A stretch of DNA of 64,000 bases, from NCBI RefSeq assembly GCF_001273955.1, contig NZ_LIGI01000001.1, positions 1,277,266 to 1,341,265 on the forward strand. The letters run 5' to 3'. The notes below the pieces were generated by a model. It worked only from the letters and a program-made list of their open reading frames with translations, made no database searches and was not told where the DNA came from. The stretch's first letter is position 1; each line of letters starts with the position of its first letter. Positions 18,775 to 27,998 of the stretch are shown here, in pieces. The DNA comes from Bacillus sp. FJAT-27245 (lineage in GTDB: Bacteria > Bacillota > Bacilli > Bacillales > Cytobacillaceae). Made by a program: the position numbers and the translations under genes.

Positions 18775-19748
18775 TACATTTCCTCTCCCTCTCACTTAAT
18801 GAATGTTTTTTCTAAAAAAATGAATAGAGTAATAAACTAAACCTCCTCTCTGTTCTTAAGAGTAAAGTAATCTGACTATTTAGACAATGAGTAAAAATAC
18901 AGTTTGGTTTATGTTTTGGATAAATTTTCCCAACTTTTTTGAACAAGGAAAACTATTGTAATAGAAAGGAATTAGTACCGTATGAGGGAGTTAAAAAGTT
19001 ATAAAAATAGCTTTTGTCCGGAGAAAGAGATTTGAAAACACAATGTAAAACAATATTCCTCTCACTGGAAATTTCGACAAAACCGCCTATTTGCCGAGTA
19101 AGCAGTTTTAAATAAAAATTGGTTCGTTCTAACAGCGATTTGCGTCGCCATACTATACAATCAAATTTGCCTTTCGGTCACGGCTGCATCCCCATTCCTC
19201 TCCCTTTGACAAAAACTCCCGGAATTAGCCTGAATTTTTAATGATAGGAATCGGTCATTTATCAATTCGAAAATGGATGATGAACGGATACCTGGACTAT
19301 AAAATTGGCACGCTGAGGTCCAATCCGGAAGTGATGAATATTTTAGTGAATTGGATCACCATGCAATGAAATAGTTTCAAAAGTAAAAAGTTTATAGCGG
19401 GGGGAGGGTATTCAGAAAAAATTTTCCCAACTATTCAAACGTTTATATTGCGTAAACTTTTTCCTTGCCAGCAAGAGGAAGGAAGAAGGTAGGGTAATGG
19501 CGGGAGTGGCTTTTTTTACGACGTAAAATCCATCTGGAAAGTCCACTTGGTTTGATTTACACCAAAAGAATTATCATAGGCCTTTCATCCTCAGCCGGTT
19601 TAGGGCTATCTTCCTGTATATATGGAAGGTTATTTATCGACATATTTCAGTCCTTTTAAGTTTGATATTTTTAGAATATTAGAAAAAAGAAAGGGTGAGA
19701 TGCGAGAAGCAAAGGATTTAAAAAACAATAAAGGAGGAGTGAAAGAAA
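18775..19748. other. Gene-poor 974-base gap between two divergent secreted-protein genes
   Basis: Holds the promoters of the divergent protease and propeller genes. For the protease, TTGTCT-17-TACTCT can be read on the minus strand around 18870-18895, a modest promoter. The 14-base string AAATTTTCCCAACT occurs twice, near 18922 and near 19419. A 42-codon open frame (19241-19369) without a good ribosome site may be a decayed gene end. Nothing else recognised. Confidence 0.5.
19241..19369 (+). pseudogene. Possible gene remnant, 42 codons
   Basis: An ATG-to-TGA frame whose product ends GYLDYKIGTLRSNPEVMN and then a short hydrophobic tail. The composition looks protein-like, but there is no ribosome site and no partner gene. 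I do not recognise the family; it could equally be chance. Confidence 0.2.
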
Positions 19749-21974
19749 ATGAAGGCGTTTTTAAAATCTTTTTCGATTGTTTTAATTTCGTTTACATTAT
19801 TACTCTCATCTATTTTTTTCAGCGGACCTGTAAAGGCGAAAGAGGATTCAAGATTCAGGGAGCCGGTTAATTTAGGATCGCCGATAGAAAGTGTAGCTGT
19901 GTATGATTCCGCCTATGGGGTAGAGGACGGGCGCGATATGATGTATACAACCTCAAGTGGCAACCCTGCCATTTTCCAGGTGATTGACCTAGCCAGCCGG
20001 GAAGTTCTCAGAACTTATCCGCTGGAAGGGACAGGCGCTGTATGGACACATATTACCGTCCCGAATGGCAACGTCTATATTGGCGGCAATGGGTTTCTTT
20101 ATGAATATTCCCCGGTCACAAAAGTAGTAAAAAATCTCGGGGGCATAGGGGAGAGCGTTGTCTACGGTTTGTCCTATGATGACCAGGGCCGTGTTTATTT
20201 TGGCTCATTCCCAAATGCGAAAGCTGGCCGTTATGATCCGAAAACTGGCGAAATGAAGGATTATGGCAGTATTGCCCCTGGGCAAAGCTATTCCAGGTCC
20301 ACCGCGTACCATAACGGGTTCTTATATTTAGGGATTGGCGTTGAAAATGTCCTCGTCAAACTGGATGTTGAATCCGGCAAATTTGAAAAGATTGGGCTGC
20401 CTGATCATGTTGTGCCTGGCAGCAGCGTCTGGCAGCTTGATGCGGCGGGAAAATACATTATCGCAGGAGTTGGCGGCGGCAGTAATACCCTCCTGTTTTA
20501 TGACACGGAAACTGGCCAATGGAGCGACAAGTATTACCTGAACAATAAGGGATTGCGGCTCGTCCATGGGCTTCCCGGCAGCAGCAAAGTTTATTTCCTG
20601 CAAGGCAACAGATTGAAGGAAGTTGACCTTGACACACTAAATGCCGTTGATACAGGTGTTGTGTTTGGGACATATTTGCGGAATACAGGATGGGTCGAGG
20701 TTGAAAACGATCCCGATTTACCTGGCAAATCATTGGTGACAGTCCAATTCGCCGGCCAAGTCACATTTATAAATTTACAGACCAAAAAAGTAAAAACGAT
20801 TCAATACCCGGTCGCCGGCAATCCGATTCCAATCCAAACATTGGAGAAAGGGCCTGATGGAAATTTATATTTAAGCGGGTATCCTGGAGGGAAAGGCGCA
20901 GTCTACAACCCGGAAACGGATAAGAACAAGAATTTCACTTTGGGGCAGGCCGAGGGAATGGTGCCGCTTGGAAATAACATGTACTTCGGGGTTTATGCGG
21001 GTGCTTTCATTTTCGAGATGGACGTTACAAGTCCAGCGCTTTCTCCGAAACAAATTTACGATATTCCGGAGCAGGACCGTCCGTTCATTATGACCGCGGC
21101 AAAAAATAAGCTATACATCGGCACGATCCCTGACTACGGGCATCTTGGAGGATCCTTAACAGTGCTTGACCCGGCTTCTGTAAAGGATACTGTGGTTTAT
21201 CCAAATGTCGTTCATAATCAAGCCATTGCCGGCCTTGCCGAGGTAAATGGAAAGCTTTATGGCTCCACTACCGTTGCAGGCGGACTCGGAACCGATCCGA
21301 CTGAACAAGCAGCGAAAATCTTCATTTGGGATATGGAAAAGGGTGAAAAAATTACAGAGTTTGTTCCCGAAATACCAGGTGTGACGGTCCAGCCGAAGAT
21401 GATTAGCGGAATGAGCCTGGGACCGGACGGCCTGTTATGGTCTGCAGCAGACGGTTCTATTTTTGCCATGGATTCGGAAACGCTGGAAATTGTGAAAAGC
21501 AAAAACATCTTCCCAGAGGTAAAAGATTATGGAAGGTGGAGGCCGGCCCATATCCGCTGGAGCGAGGATGGCCTCATGTACACGACACTTGCCGGCAATT
21601 TGACAATAATCGACCCGGTTTCATTGGAGCATGAAGTTTTGGCAAAGACAGAGTTGATGACAATCGGCAATGACGGAAATATTTATTATGCCGACAAGGC
21701 TTATCTGAAGAAAATCGAAGTATCCAATACATTGGAATCAGTGTTGAGTTTCGTTCAACGCCAGACTGAATACGGTAATATCAAAAATTCAGTAAGTATG
21801 CAGCTGGCTAATTCCATTACTTCTGCCATCCATCATCGCGATATGAGAAGGCAGGAGCAGGCGGCTAAACATTTGCAGGATGCCCTGAAGCACTTGGAAA
21901 ATGCGGAACCAATGGATATGGCAGACGAAGCCTTTGCAAAATTAAAAAGCATTCTCAGCTCAATCAAATTGTAA
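19749..21974 (+). CDS. Secreted beta-propeller protein with C-terminal FIMAH-like domain
   Basis: A 741-residue exported protein: signal peptide of about 31 residues ending PVKAKE, then roughly 600 residues of repeating beta-strand blades (patterns such as GPDGNLYLSG, GPDGLLWSAADG, NKLYIGTIPDYG), then a helical C-terminal domain of about 80 residues (EQAAKHLQDALKHLENA) of the FIMAH type found at the end of Bacillaceae secreted proteins. AAAGGAGG precedes the ATG. No catalytic motif is evident; it may bind or cleave a polysaccharide outside the cell. It converges with a paralog at 22080-25121 that shares the IGTIPDYG and AGGLG blocks. The nearby sugar-uptake locus suggests a role in glycan handling, which is inferred. 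Confidence 0.8.
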   Translation: MKAFLKSFSIVLISFTLLLSSIFFSGPVKAKEDSRFREPVNLGSPIESVAVYDSAYGVEDGRDMMYTTSSGNPAIFQVIDLASREVLRTYPLEGTGAVWTHITVPNGNVYIGGNGFLYEYSPVTKVVKNLGGIGESVVYGLSYDDQGRVYFGSFPNAKAGRYDPKTGEMKDYGSIAPGQSYSRSTAYHNGFLYLGIGVENVLVKLDVESGKFEKIGLPDHVVPGSSVWQLDAAGKYIIAGVGGGSNTLLFYDTETGQWSDKYYLNNKGLRLVHGLPGSSKVYFLQGNRLKEVDLDTLNAVDTGVVFGTYLRNTGWVEVENDPDLPGKSLVTVQFAGQVTFINLQTKKVKTIQYPVAGNPIPIQTLEKGPDGNLYLSGYPGGKGAVYNPETDKNKNFTLGQAEGMVPLGNNMYFGVYAGAFIFEMDVTSPALSPKQIYDIPEQDRPFIMTAAKNKLYIGTIPDYGHLGGSLTVLDPASVKDTVVYPNVVHNQAIAGLAEVNGKLYGSTTVAGGLGTDPTEQAAKIFIWDMEKGEKITEFVPEIPGVTVQPKMISGMSLGPDGLLWSAADGSIFAMDSETLEIVKSKNIFPEVKDYGRWRPAHIRWSEDGLMYTTLAGNLTIIDPVSLEHEVLAKTELMTIGNDGNIYYADKAYLKKIEVSNTLESVLSFVQRQTEYGNIKNSVSMQLANSITSAIHHRDMRRQEQAAKHLQDALKHLENAEPMDMADEAFAKLKSILSSIKL

Positions 21975-21991
21975 GATGGTTAAGTAAAACA

Positions 21992-22035
21992 AAAGGCCGG
22001 GCTGCCCTTTTCGAAGGGAAGCCTGGCCTTTTTTC
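21992..22035. terminator. Bidirectional terminator between convergent propeller genes
   Basis: AAGGCCGGGCT pairs with AGCCTGGCCTT (one G-U), flanked by A residues and T residues. It serves both converging genes. Confidence 0.85.
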
Positions 22036-22079
22036 AGGAAAGTTTTTCTGCCTAAACAGATAACCTTCTTCGCTAGTAA

Positions 22080-25000
22080 TTAATCCCTAAATCCTTCCTC
22101 AACAGAATCAATATTCGCGTGCAATGTCTTTTTGACCGATTCATCCACGCCGCTTTGGTCCAGATGCTGGCGGAAATCATCCAGATGCTTAACCGCCTGG
22201 AAGATCGCTCCGTTTTGCGCATGGTGCTTAGCCTGTTCGAGCCGGTTTGTTAATTGCTTGGCCAGAAAATGAGGTATGGCTCCGGCTTCTTCCAGACGCA
22301 GGATTTGTTCTGAGAGTGTTTCAGCCGTCACATTCACGCTGATGGTGATTTTATTGGTTGTGACATCATACCCGTTATACGTAACTTTGGCATAGAGTTC
22401 CGCTGTGCCTGCATTTTTGCCGGTCATTTTTCCGTCCTTCAGCTCGACGGCGTCCGGATTGGAATTGAACCATTCAATCTTGGCGCCTGCCAGATTGGCT
22501 TTGCTTCCATTTACGAGGGTAACCGCAAGATTAATATCCTGTCCGGCTCCCTGCAAAATTGAATCACTTGCCGCGGACAGCGTGCCCTTTTCCACCGGAA
22601 CAGGTAATTGATACAGGTTTTCATTGGCAGTGTAGTAGATATTTCCTTCATGGTCAACATCCATCAAATTGACTGTGCCGGTTACCAATTGTTTGCTTTT
22701 CATCGTTTCCGGATCAATAACAGTCAATGTTCGCCCCGCTGTCGTATAAAGATAGCCTTGCTTATCCCAGCGGATAAAGAATGGCCGCCACTGGCTTCCA
22801 CGGTTGACGCCTTTATAAAGCTCCGTGCTTTTGACAATTTTTCGGTTGTCAGGATCCATCGCGAATAAAACCGTGTTATAGGCACCGGCTTTATCATAGC
22901 CCCATGCCACACCCCAGAGGTTTCCATCAGGGCCGGCCGAGAGCTCCCCGATCATTTCCGGAGTTGCCAAGCCTTCAACATGTAAATCAAATACCTCATA
23001 AGAACCGGATGTTACATCATATTCAAACATTTTTGCCTTGGGCTCGGTAGGGGTGACGCCCAGTCCGCCTGCAAGGGTGGAGCCTCCAAATAAGGTTCCG
23101 TCAAGATAGGCCAGCCCGATAATACTTTGATTATTGATGATATTACGGATGGTGTTCCATTTCCCCGTGCCAGCATCATAAATCGTCAGTGCACCGCCAA
23201 GCAAGCCATAGTCTGGGATTGTACCGATAAATAGCTTGTTGTCGCCTGTAGCAAAAGTGAACGGCCGGCTCTGGTCATCCCCGATATCATACACCATTTC
23301 AGGATTATCACCTTTCACCCCGCCTGAGAATACAAACGGAAGGTCCGGGTCATATTTGTAAATTCTCGCACCGCCATACGTGCCGAGATACACATCGCCA
23401 TTTAAGAATCCTATCCCTTCAATCTGGTGGGGATCCCGCTCACGCAAAATGTACTGATCTGTGGCTGTGTCAAATATTCCAAAGGAACCTTGATAGCCGC
23501 CCATATAAATTTTCTGGTCCTCGCCGATTTCCAGGCTTTGCATCAGAAGCCCCTGCATATCCACTTCAGGATAGCTGACCTTCAAGGTATTTGATGTCGG
23601 GTCGTAGATGGAGTATTCAATTTGATGATGCAGGATGGCCAATACATCTTTGCCGCTTTCATCCTTGATCCAGCGGATTGCCTTGGCGGGAGTAGGCGGC
23701 ATCTGCACAGTTGGTTCCACTTTTGCCTGCTTATGGGTGGCCGTGTCATAAGTCCATAGTTGCTGCGTGTTTTTATTAATATAGTAGATAATCGTTTCAT
23801 TATACGGTGAAGGAGGCGAGATGAGGCCGTCAAAGGCATGGTCGTTCTGCCAATCAAGGGTGTTCTTTTCTTCACCGGTATTTTTATCAATGGTCACCAG
23901 TGACGTTCCGTAAGCGACAAAAATATTGTTGCCATACTCCCATATATTTGATATTTGAGTGGAAACGCCGGTGATAGGCGTTTTGATTTCTGTCCGGTCA
24001 CCCGTTTTTAAATCCATTTTCATTAAATAGGCCGTTGTCCCGGTTCCTACATAAAGGCTATCATCGGTGATTCCGAGCCCGCGTGCATATTGCTGGCCTT
24101 CGTAAAACGTTCCTAAATCAGTAAATTTGGAAGCAGCAATATCATACTCGAAAACTTTTGCATTTGGATAGGTCGCTCCGTAAATTTTCCCGTCTTTCGA
24201 GGCTTCGAGCTGCCAAACCCAATTATCGGAAGGGTTTTTGCCCAGCTGCTCAAGACGCTTTTCCTTCACGACATATCTGTATAAAATCCCATTATACGTA
24301 CCGGCAAAATAAACATTCCCGTCCGCGCCGATTACCATCGCCCAAACGACATCGCTTCCCGGCAAATCAGCAGAAAAGATTTTTTTGCCAGTGGCTGCGT
24401 CAGCCGCGTAAAAAGTCGCGGGTGAACCGTTTGTGGCATAATACACTTCCCCATCGCCAATCGCCACTCCCTGGGATTTGGCAGCGAGGGCAGCGGGGCC
24501 ATGGTTGATTGGCTTCCCGAATTCAAAAGGAAATTCGAGAACGTCAGATCCTTTTTCGTACAGCTTTACCTCATCATAATAGCCATTCATCTTGGATGTG
24601 GAAGGCTGATAAATAAAGACTTTTAGCCCGGTAGCTCCTGCCGGGGCGGCCGCCTCGATTTCAACGGTCTGCCACACATTCAGGGAAGGAACATCAAAAT
24701 ATTTGGGCGTGTCCGAAAAATTCTTTCCCTGATCATTGTACCAGCGGAGCCATATGCCAGGTTTGCCGGTAAGCTCTTTGGCATATAGTTTTGCTGAGAG
24801 TTTATATTGATTTCCTTCCGAAACCGCAATCAGCTGGCTGAACAGGCCTGTAGCACCGGTATTATGGACAGCAAGGCTTCGTTTCCCCGCATAGGCGGCT
24901 TCATCCGTGATTGCCATACCGGATTTAAGGCCGCCGCTCCAATATACCCAGGAAGGCAGGCTTGTTGTGGATGATGGGATTGCTTCGAAACCGCCATTCT

Positions 25001-25121
25001 CCACGGTGAGCTCTTGCCAGCTGGCGGCTGCCGATGAAGGATTCTGGTTGAAAGGCAGGTTGGATAAAACAAGGATCATTGCGAGTACGACACTCATAAA
25101 ACTCTTTAAATGTTTCTTCAA
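22080..25121 (-). CDS. Secreted beta-propeller protein with N-terminal CBM-like and C-terminal Ig/FIMAH-like domains
   Basis: A 1013-residue exported protein. After a signal peptide (about 32 residues, ending SSAAA) comes a jelly-roll region of about 160 residues with SWQELTVENGGFE at its start, typical of carbohydrate-binding modules. About 630 residues of propeller blades follow (for example ADGNVYFAG, NKLFIGTIPDYG, GPDGNLWGVAWG), then a BIG2-like Ig domain near 850-930, then a helical FIMAH-like tail (EQILRLEEAGAIP and QAVKHLDDFRQHLD). It is the longer paralog of the gene at 19749 and converges on it. The CBM-like domain supports binding of an extracellular glycan; enzyme activity is not evident. 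Confidence 0.8.
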   Translation of the reverse strand: MKKHLKSFMSVVLAMILVLSNLPFNQNPSSAAASWQELTVENGGFEAIPSSTTSLPSWVYWSGGLKSGMAITDEAAYAGKRSLAVHNTGATGLFSQLIAVSEGNQYKLSAKLYAKELTGKPGIWLRWYNDQGKNFSDTPKYFDVPSLNVWQTVEIEAAAPAGATGLKVFIYQPSTSKMNGYYDEVKLYEKGSDVLEFPFEFGKPINHGPAALAAKSQGVAIGDGEVYYATNGSPATFYAADAATGKKIFSADLPGSDVVWAMVIGADGNVYFAGTYNGILYRYVVKEKRLEQLGKNPSDNWVWQLEASKDGKIYGATYPNAKVFEYDIAASKFTDLGTFYEGQQYARGLGITDDSLYVGTGTTAYLMKMDLKTGDRTEIKTPITGVSTQISNIWEYGNNIFVAYGTSLVTIDKNTGEEKNTLDWQNDHAFDGLISPPSPYNETIIYYINKNTQQLWTYDTATHKQAKVEPTVQMPPTPAKAIRWIKDESGKDVLAILHHQIEYSIYDPTSNTLKVSYPEVDMQGLLMQSLEIGEDQKIYMGGYQGSFGIFDTATDQYILRERDPHQIEGIGFLNGDVYLGTYGGARIYKYDPDLPFVFSGGVKGDNPEMVYDIGDDQSRPFTFATGDNKLFIGTIPDYGLLGGALTIYDAGTGKWNTIRNIINNQSIIGLAYLDGTLFGGSTLAGGLGVTPTEPKAKMFEYDVTSGSYEVFDLHVEGLATPEMIGELSAGPDGNLWGVAWGYDKAGAYNTVLFAMDPDNRKIVKSTELYKGVNRGSQWRPFFIRWDKQGYLYTTAGRTLTVIDPETMKSKQLVTGTVNLMDVDHEGNIYYTANENLYQLPVPVEKGTLSAASDSILQGAGQDINLAVTLVNGSKANLAGAKIEWFNSNPDAVELKDGKMTGKNAGTAELYAKVTYNGYDVTTNKITISVNVTAETLSEQILRLEEAGAIPHFLAKQLTNRLEQAKHHAQNGAIFQAVKHLDDFRQHLDQSGVDESVKKTLHANIDSVEEGFRD

Positions 25122-25187
25122 TTTCCTCTTCCTCCTGTAAATAAAATGTTGATCACCGATAAAGTTAAATCGATAACAGCACCCCAG

Positions 25188-25213
25188 TTGTCCCTATAAT
25201 CCCGCTGGGACAA
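25188..25213. promoter_or_regulatory. Inverted repeat upstream of the propeller gene
   Basis: TTGTCCC (25188-25194) and GGGACAA (25207-25213) form a perfect 7-base inverted repeat with a 12-base spacer, and a further ACTGTCCC lies at 25257-25263. It is located 67-92 bases upstream of the start codon of the 22080-25121 gene, a reasonable operator position. The protein that would bind is unknown. Confidence 0.4.
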
Positions 25214-25365
25214 ATTAGAATAATCAGAAAACTAATTCAGTTAAAGAGTATAGAAACTGTCCCGTCTTTAATATGACGATAATCAAATTAGTGCTTTCGT
25301 AGGGGAAGAAACAAGGATTTTTATTTTTAAAATAGCCACTTTGCATTAGCAAAGGCTTGCAATTG

Positions 25366-25405
25366 AAAAAGGACTGCATCTCCTTTTTTAGTAAGAGAGC
25401 AGTCC
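25366..25405 (-). terminator. Terminator of the first FAD oxidoreductase gene
   Basis: On the minus strand GGACTGC pairs with GCAGTCC around a 21-base loop, followed by TTTTTC. Confidence 0.75.
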
Positions 25406-25410
25406 ATCAT

Positions 25411-27006
25411 TTATTTTTTCCCAAACGTGGCTTCCATCCTTGCTATGGGGTCATCTTCTAACGAATTGTCCCATTCAAGGACCTGGCCGTAATCGAGCAA
25501 GACCTTTTTCAAATCGTTATAATTAACAGCTTGCACGGTCGTTTTCTTTTGATGGGCCAAGGCTGCGGCGGCTCCGGCGGATTGTCCTATTATCATAAAG
25601 ACAGGCTCCATCCGGATGGAACCAAAGGCGATATGCGAACTGGACAAACAAACCGGTACGAGCAAATTCGTGCATTCCCCTGATTTTGGCCGAATTGAAC
25701 GATACGAAATCGGGTAGGGGGAAATGGGGATTTCAACATCGCCTTCATTATAAACCCTTCCATCGATGACGACTCTTCTGCAATGGTGGGAATCCATTTG
25801 GTAGCTGGCGAGGCCGATTGAATCCTCAACGGTAATGTCGCCCAGACAATTGCGGTCGGTCATAATGTAATCCGCTATCATCCTCCTGGCTTCCCTTATA
25901 TAAAGCTGATGCGGCCAATGCCCTGTCTCCTCGAATTCGTCCATGGCAAGACCCCACTCGGATACCTCGTCACGAATTGCTTCGGGAACCCGTTCATCAT
26001 TCGCCAGGAAGTATAGCATGCCGAGATTGTATGTAAAATGGTCCTGGAAAATCCTTTCGCGTGTTTCATACGTTCCTTCAGGCCATTCATAATTCATTCC
26101 AATATGGTCAGTCGAAAATCCGCCGTAATTATTCAAGTCCGTTTTCCCGTTTGGCAGCATTGTATGGAGGTTCATCGCATCCCATACGCCTGCATGGATA
26201 TAGCGCAAAAGCAATGCATAGCGTTCCGAATCATAGGAAGGCGGCTTTGGAAAGGGAACCTGGTTATCAGGATTTTTTGTCAGGCAAATCCGGAAATTAT
26301 ATGCCTGGATCCGATGGTCGCCCTGGCCTTGATAGCCAAGAGTGTCATGGCTTGTTTCTGTGATACCGGGCAAAACGCCGCTTGAAGAATCGTCTTCCTG
26401 AACGTAAGGGGAGATCCATTTTTCAAATTGGTGGTGGGGGTGCCCGAACTGGATTCCATTATACGTTTCTTTGTAAGTGGCGTTGGACTCCCTGCCTACA
26501 TAGTAGGAAACCCCTGCCTTGGCCATTAAATCCCCTTCATAGCCTGCATCTATGAAAATATCGCCTTTATAAACCGTTCCGTCCTCCATTGTTATTTCTG
26601 TTATTCTATTGTTCTCTGTTTTCACTGCGTCCAGATGCTGGTTGAAGATTACGTCAATCTCATAGTCATTCAGCCACATTTCGAATACATGTTTTGCTGC
26701 CTTCGGTTCAAAAGTCCACTGCTCATCCGTGCCGTAATATTTTCCTAACGCCCGAAAGAAATCTCGCGAAAATCCGCCAATTGCTTCCTTGGCCCCGCTA
26801 TCCGATGCGCCCAATCCGCTCGCTGTGATTCCGCCTATATGCCTGCCAAATTCGGCAATCGCCACAGTCAATCCCATTTGTTTCGCCTGGATGGCGGCTG
26901 TAATCCCGGCCGGTGTCGCGCCATATACAATTAAATCCCTTTCAATGGCCCTCGGTTCGTTTGCTTTCGGGACAGGCGCGTAATAAACTAGCTGGCTGAA
27001 ATCCAT
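25411..27006 (-). CDS. FAD-dependent oxidoreductase, PF12831 type
   Basis: A 531-residue flavoprotein with an N-terminal dinucleotide-binding fold (DLIVYGATPAGITAAIQA), followed by the HIGGITASGLGASDSG stretch typical of the FAD_oxidored group, and a C-terminal QSAGAAAALAHQK helix. No signal peptide, so cytoplasmic. The ATG has AAGGAGG eight bases upstream. It lies at the edge of the sugar locus and has one copy of the shared operator dyad upstream (27077-27102), so it is probably part of the same regulon. A second member of the same family is at 44588-46168. Substrate unknown; relatives are often near glycan genes, and oxidation of a sugar derivative is plausible. Confidence 0.82.
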   Translation of the reverse strand: MDFSQLVYYAPVPKANEPRAIERDLIVYGATPAGITAAIQAKQMGLTVAIAEFGRHIGGITASGLGASDSGAKEAIGGFSRDFFRALGKYYGTDEQWTFEPKAAKHVFEMWLNDYEIDVIFNQHLDAVKTENNRITEITMEDGTVYKGDIFIDAGYEGDLMAKAGVSYYVGRESNATYKETYNGIQFGHPHHQFEKWISPYVQEDDSSSGVLPGITETSHDTLGYQGQGDHRIQAYNFRICLTKNPDNQVPFPKPPSYDSERYALLLRYIHAGVWDAMNLHTMLPNGKTDLNNYGGFSTDHIGMNYEWPEGTYETRERIFQDHFTYNLGMLYFLANDERVPEAIRDEVSEWGLAMDEFEETGHWPHQLYIREARRMIADYIMTDRNCLGDITVEDSIGLASYQMDSHHCRRVVIDGRVYNEGDVEIPISPYPISYRSIRPKSGECTNLLVPVCLSSSHIAFGSIRMEPVFMIIGQSAGAAAALAHQKKTTVQAVNYNDLKKVLLDYGQVLEWDNSLEDDPIARMEATFGKK

Positions 27007-27076
27007 GTAAAAAACCTCCTTGGTGGGATAAAACGGTATTCATAACTTACTTTAGAGTTTATGGCAACAAAGTTAT

Positions 27077-27102
27077 TAATCAAGACTTTTAATGGTCTTT
27101 AA
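27077..27102 (-). promoter_or_regulatory. Regulon operator copy A
   Basis: On the minus strand TTAAAGAC-CATTAAAAGTCTT-GATTA, matching the shared AAAGAC-N13-GTC dyad in its left arm and spacer but with GAT in place of GTC. It also has an internal AAGAC/GTCTT inverted repeat. It lies 71-96 bases before the FAD oxidoreductase start, next to possible promoter hexamers (TTGCCA-17-TATGAA). The weakest of the five copies. Confidence 0.55.
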
Positions 27103-27134
27103 GTTGGCTGGCGGTTTAAAAGAAACGACCGGCA

Positions 27135-27172
27135 GGAAAGAGAGGGCGGCCCTGAATAACCGGGCCACCCTC
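27135..27172 (-). terminator. Hairpin after the DUF624 gene
   Basis: GAGGGTGGCCC pairs with GGGCCGCCCTC (one G-U) on the minus strand and is followed by TCTTTCC, a weak U tract. Probably ends the DUF624 transcript. Confidence 0.6.
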
Positions 27173-27176
27173 CTTC

Positions 27177-27803
27177 TTATAGTTGTGTATTCATTATTTT
27201 CCTTCGGTACTTGATTCGGTGCAGGGCCCTGTTGCTGCAATACGTAATGGCTACAGCTAAAACACTGCCGGTAAAAAGCGGGATAATCCCGGGCACGAAT
27301 CGTATGATGATGGTTAGCAGCATGCACGAAGCTAGAATGAGAATCGTTTCTAAAAAGGAACCAGCGCCCAACAAAAAGGATTGCTTGATATATTGAAAGA
27401 ATTTCATGTCAAATTGAGTGTATACAGGAAAGAAGTACACTAACGTCAGGAAGTAGGATATCGCAATAAATCCAATAACAGGATAGAGCCATTGCATTTT
27501 CGTGCCGTTCAATTGCAAAAACAGGAAGTCATAAACGATGATGTAGCCAACCACGATGAAAAATAGGCCGAATTTATTCAGGGAAATAAATTCTTTTTTA
27601 TACGTTTGCCAATATGTATGAAAGATTCTTTCGACAGGCTCTTTTCGCAGCCATTTCTGGACAATTGTAAACATTGCGCCTGTGGAAGGGAAGAGGCCAA
27701 ACAGGCCTAATCCGGCGACCGTGAAAAAAATCCAAAGTAGATTGACATAAGCGACCTTAACCATCCAAATCGCATAGCGGTTAAATTTTTCCCAGCCGTC
27801 CAA
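27177..27803 (-). CDS. DUF624 (YesL-like) membrane protein
   Basis: A 208-residue integral membrane protein with about five hydrophobic segments and the N-terminal NRYAIWMVKVAYVNLLWIFF pattern of the YesL/DUF624 family. In Bacillus relatives such genes stand beside carbohydrate ABC transporters such as the rhamnogalacturonan importer, but the function is not established. The start is a TTG with GAGGTGG seven bases upstream. Divergent from the GNAT gene; operator copy B lies between them. It is likely part of the sugar regulon. Confidence 0.8.
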   Translation of the reverse strand: MDGWEKFNRYAIWMVKVAYVNLLWIFFTVAGLGLFGLFPSTGAMFTIVQKWLRKEPVERIFHTYWQTYKKEFISLNKFGLFFIVVGYIIVYDFLFLQLNGTKMQWLYPVIGFIAISYFLTLVYFFPVYTQFDMKFFQYIKQSFLLGAGSFLETILILASCMLLTIIIRFVPGIIPLFTGSVLAVAITYCSNRALHRIKYRRKIMNTQL

Positions 27804-27869
27804 TTCAACACCACCTCATTTTCAAGAAAAAATATCGAGCGGAAATATGAGAAAGTTTCGAAAAATTAA

Positions 27870-27900
27870 TTTAAAGACGTTTAATAGACTTGTCACTTAA
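27870..27900 (+). promoter_or_regulatory. Regulon operator copy B overlapping a promoter
   Basis: AAAGAC at 27873-27878, a 13-base spacer, then GTC at 27892-27894, flanked by TTAA on both sides. The right arm contains TTGTCA (27890-27895), which serves as -35 for a TACAAT -10 at 27912-27917 (16-base spacer) reading toward the GNAT gene. The site lies in the divergent gap and could control both genes. Confidence 0.7.
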
Positions 27901-27998
27901 CTGAATTAATTTACAATAAGGATAGACAGTACAGTAGTATTATAACATTAATTCCAATTTGTGGCTCAAAGTTTTATTAGAGGAGGGGTCAGAGGGGA

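Noticed and set aside
19622-19870. 82-codon plus-strand frame overlapping the first propeller gene
   Set aside because: It runs into the signal-peptide region of the propeller gene in another frame, and the downstream start has the ribosome site.
25241-25271. TTAAAGA...TCTTTAA as a sixth regulon operator
   Set aside because: The spacing between arms is two bases longer than in the five accepted copies and the spacer shares no sequence with them.
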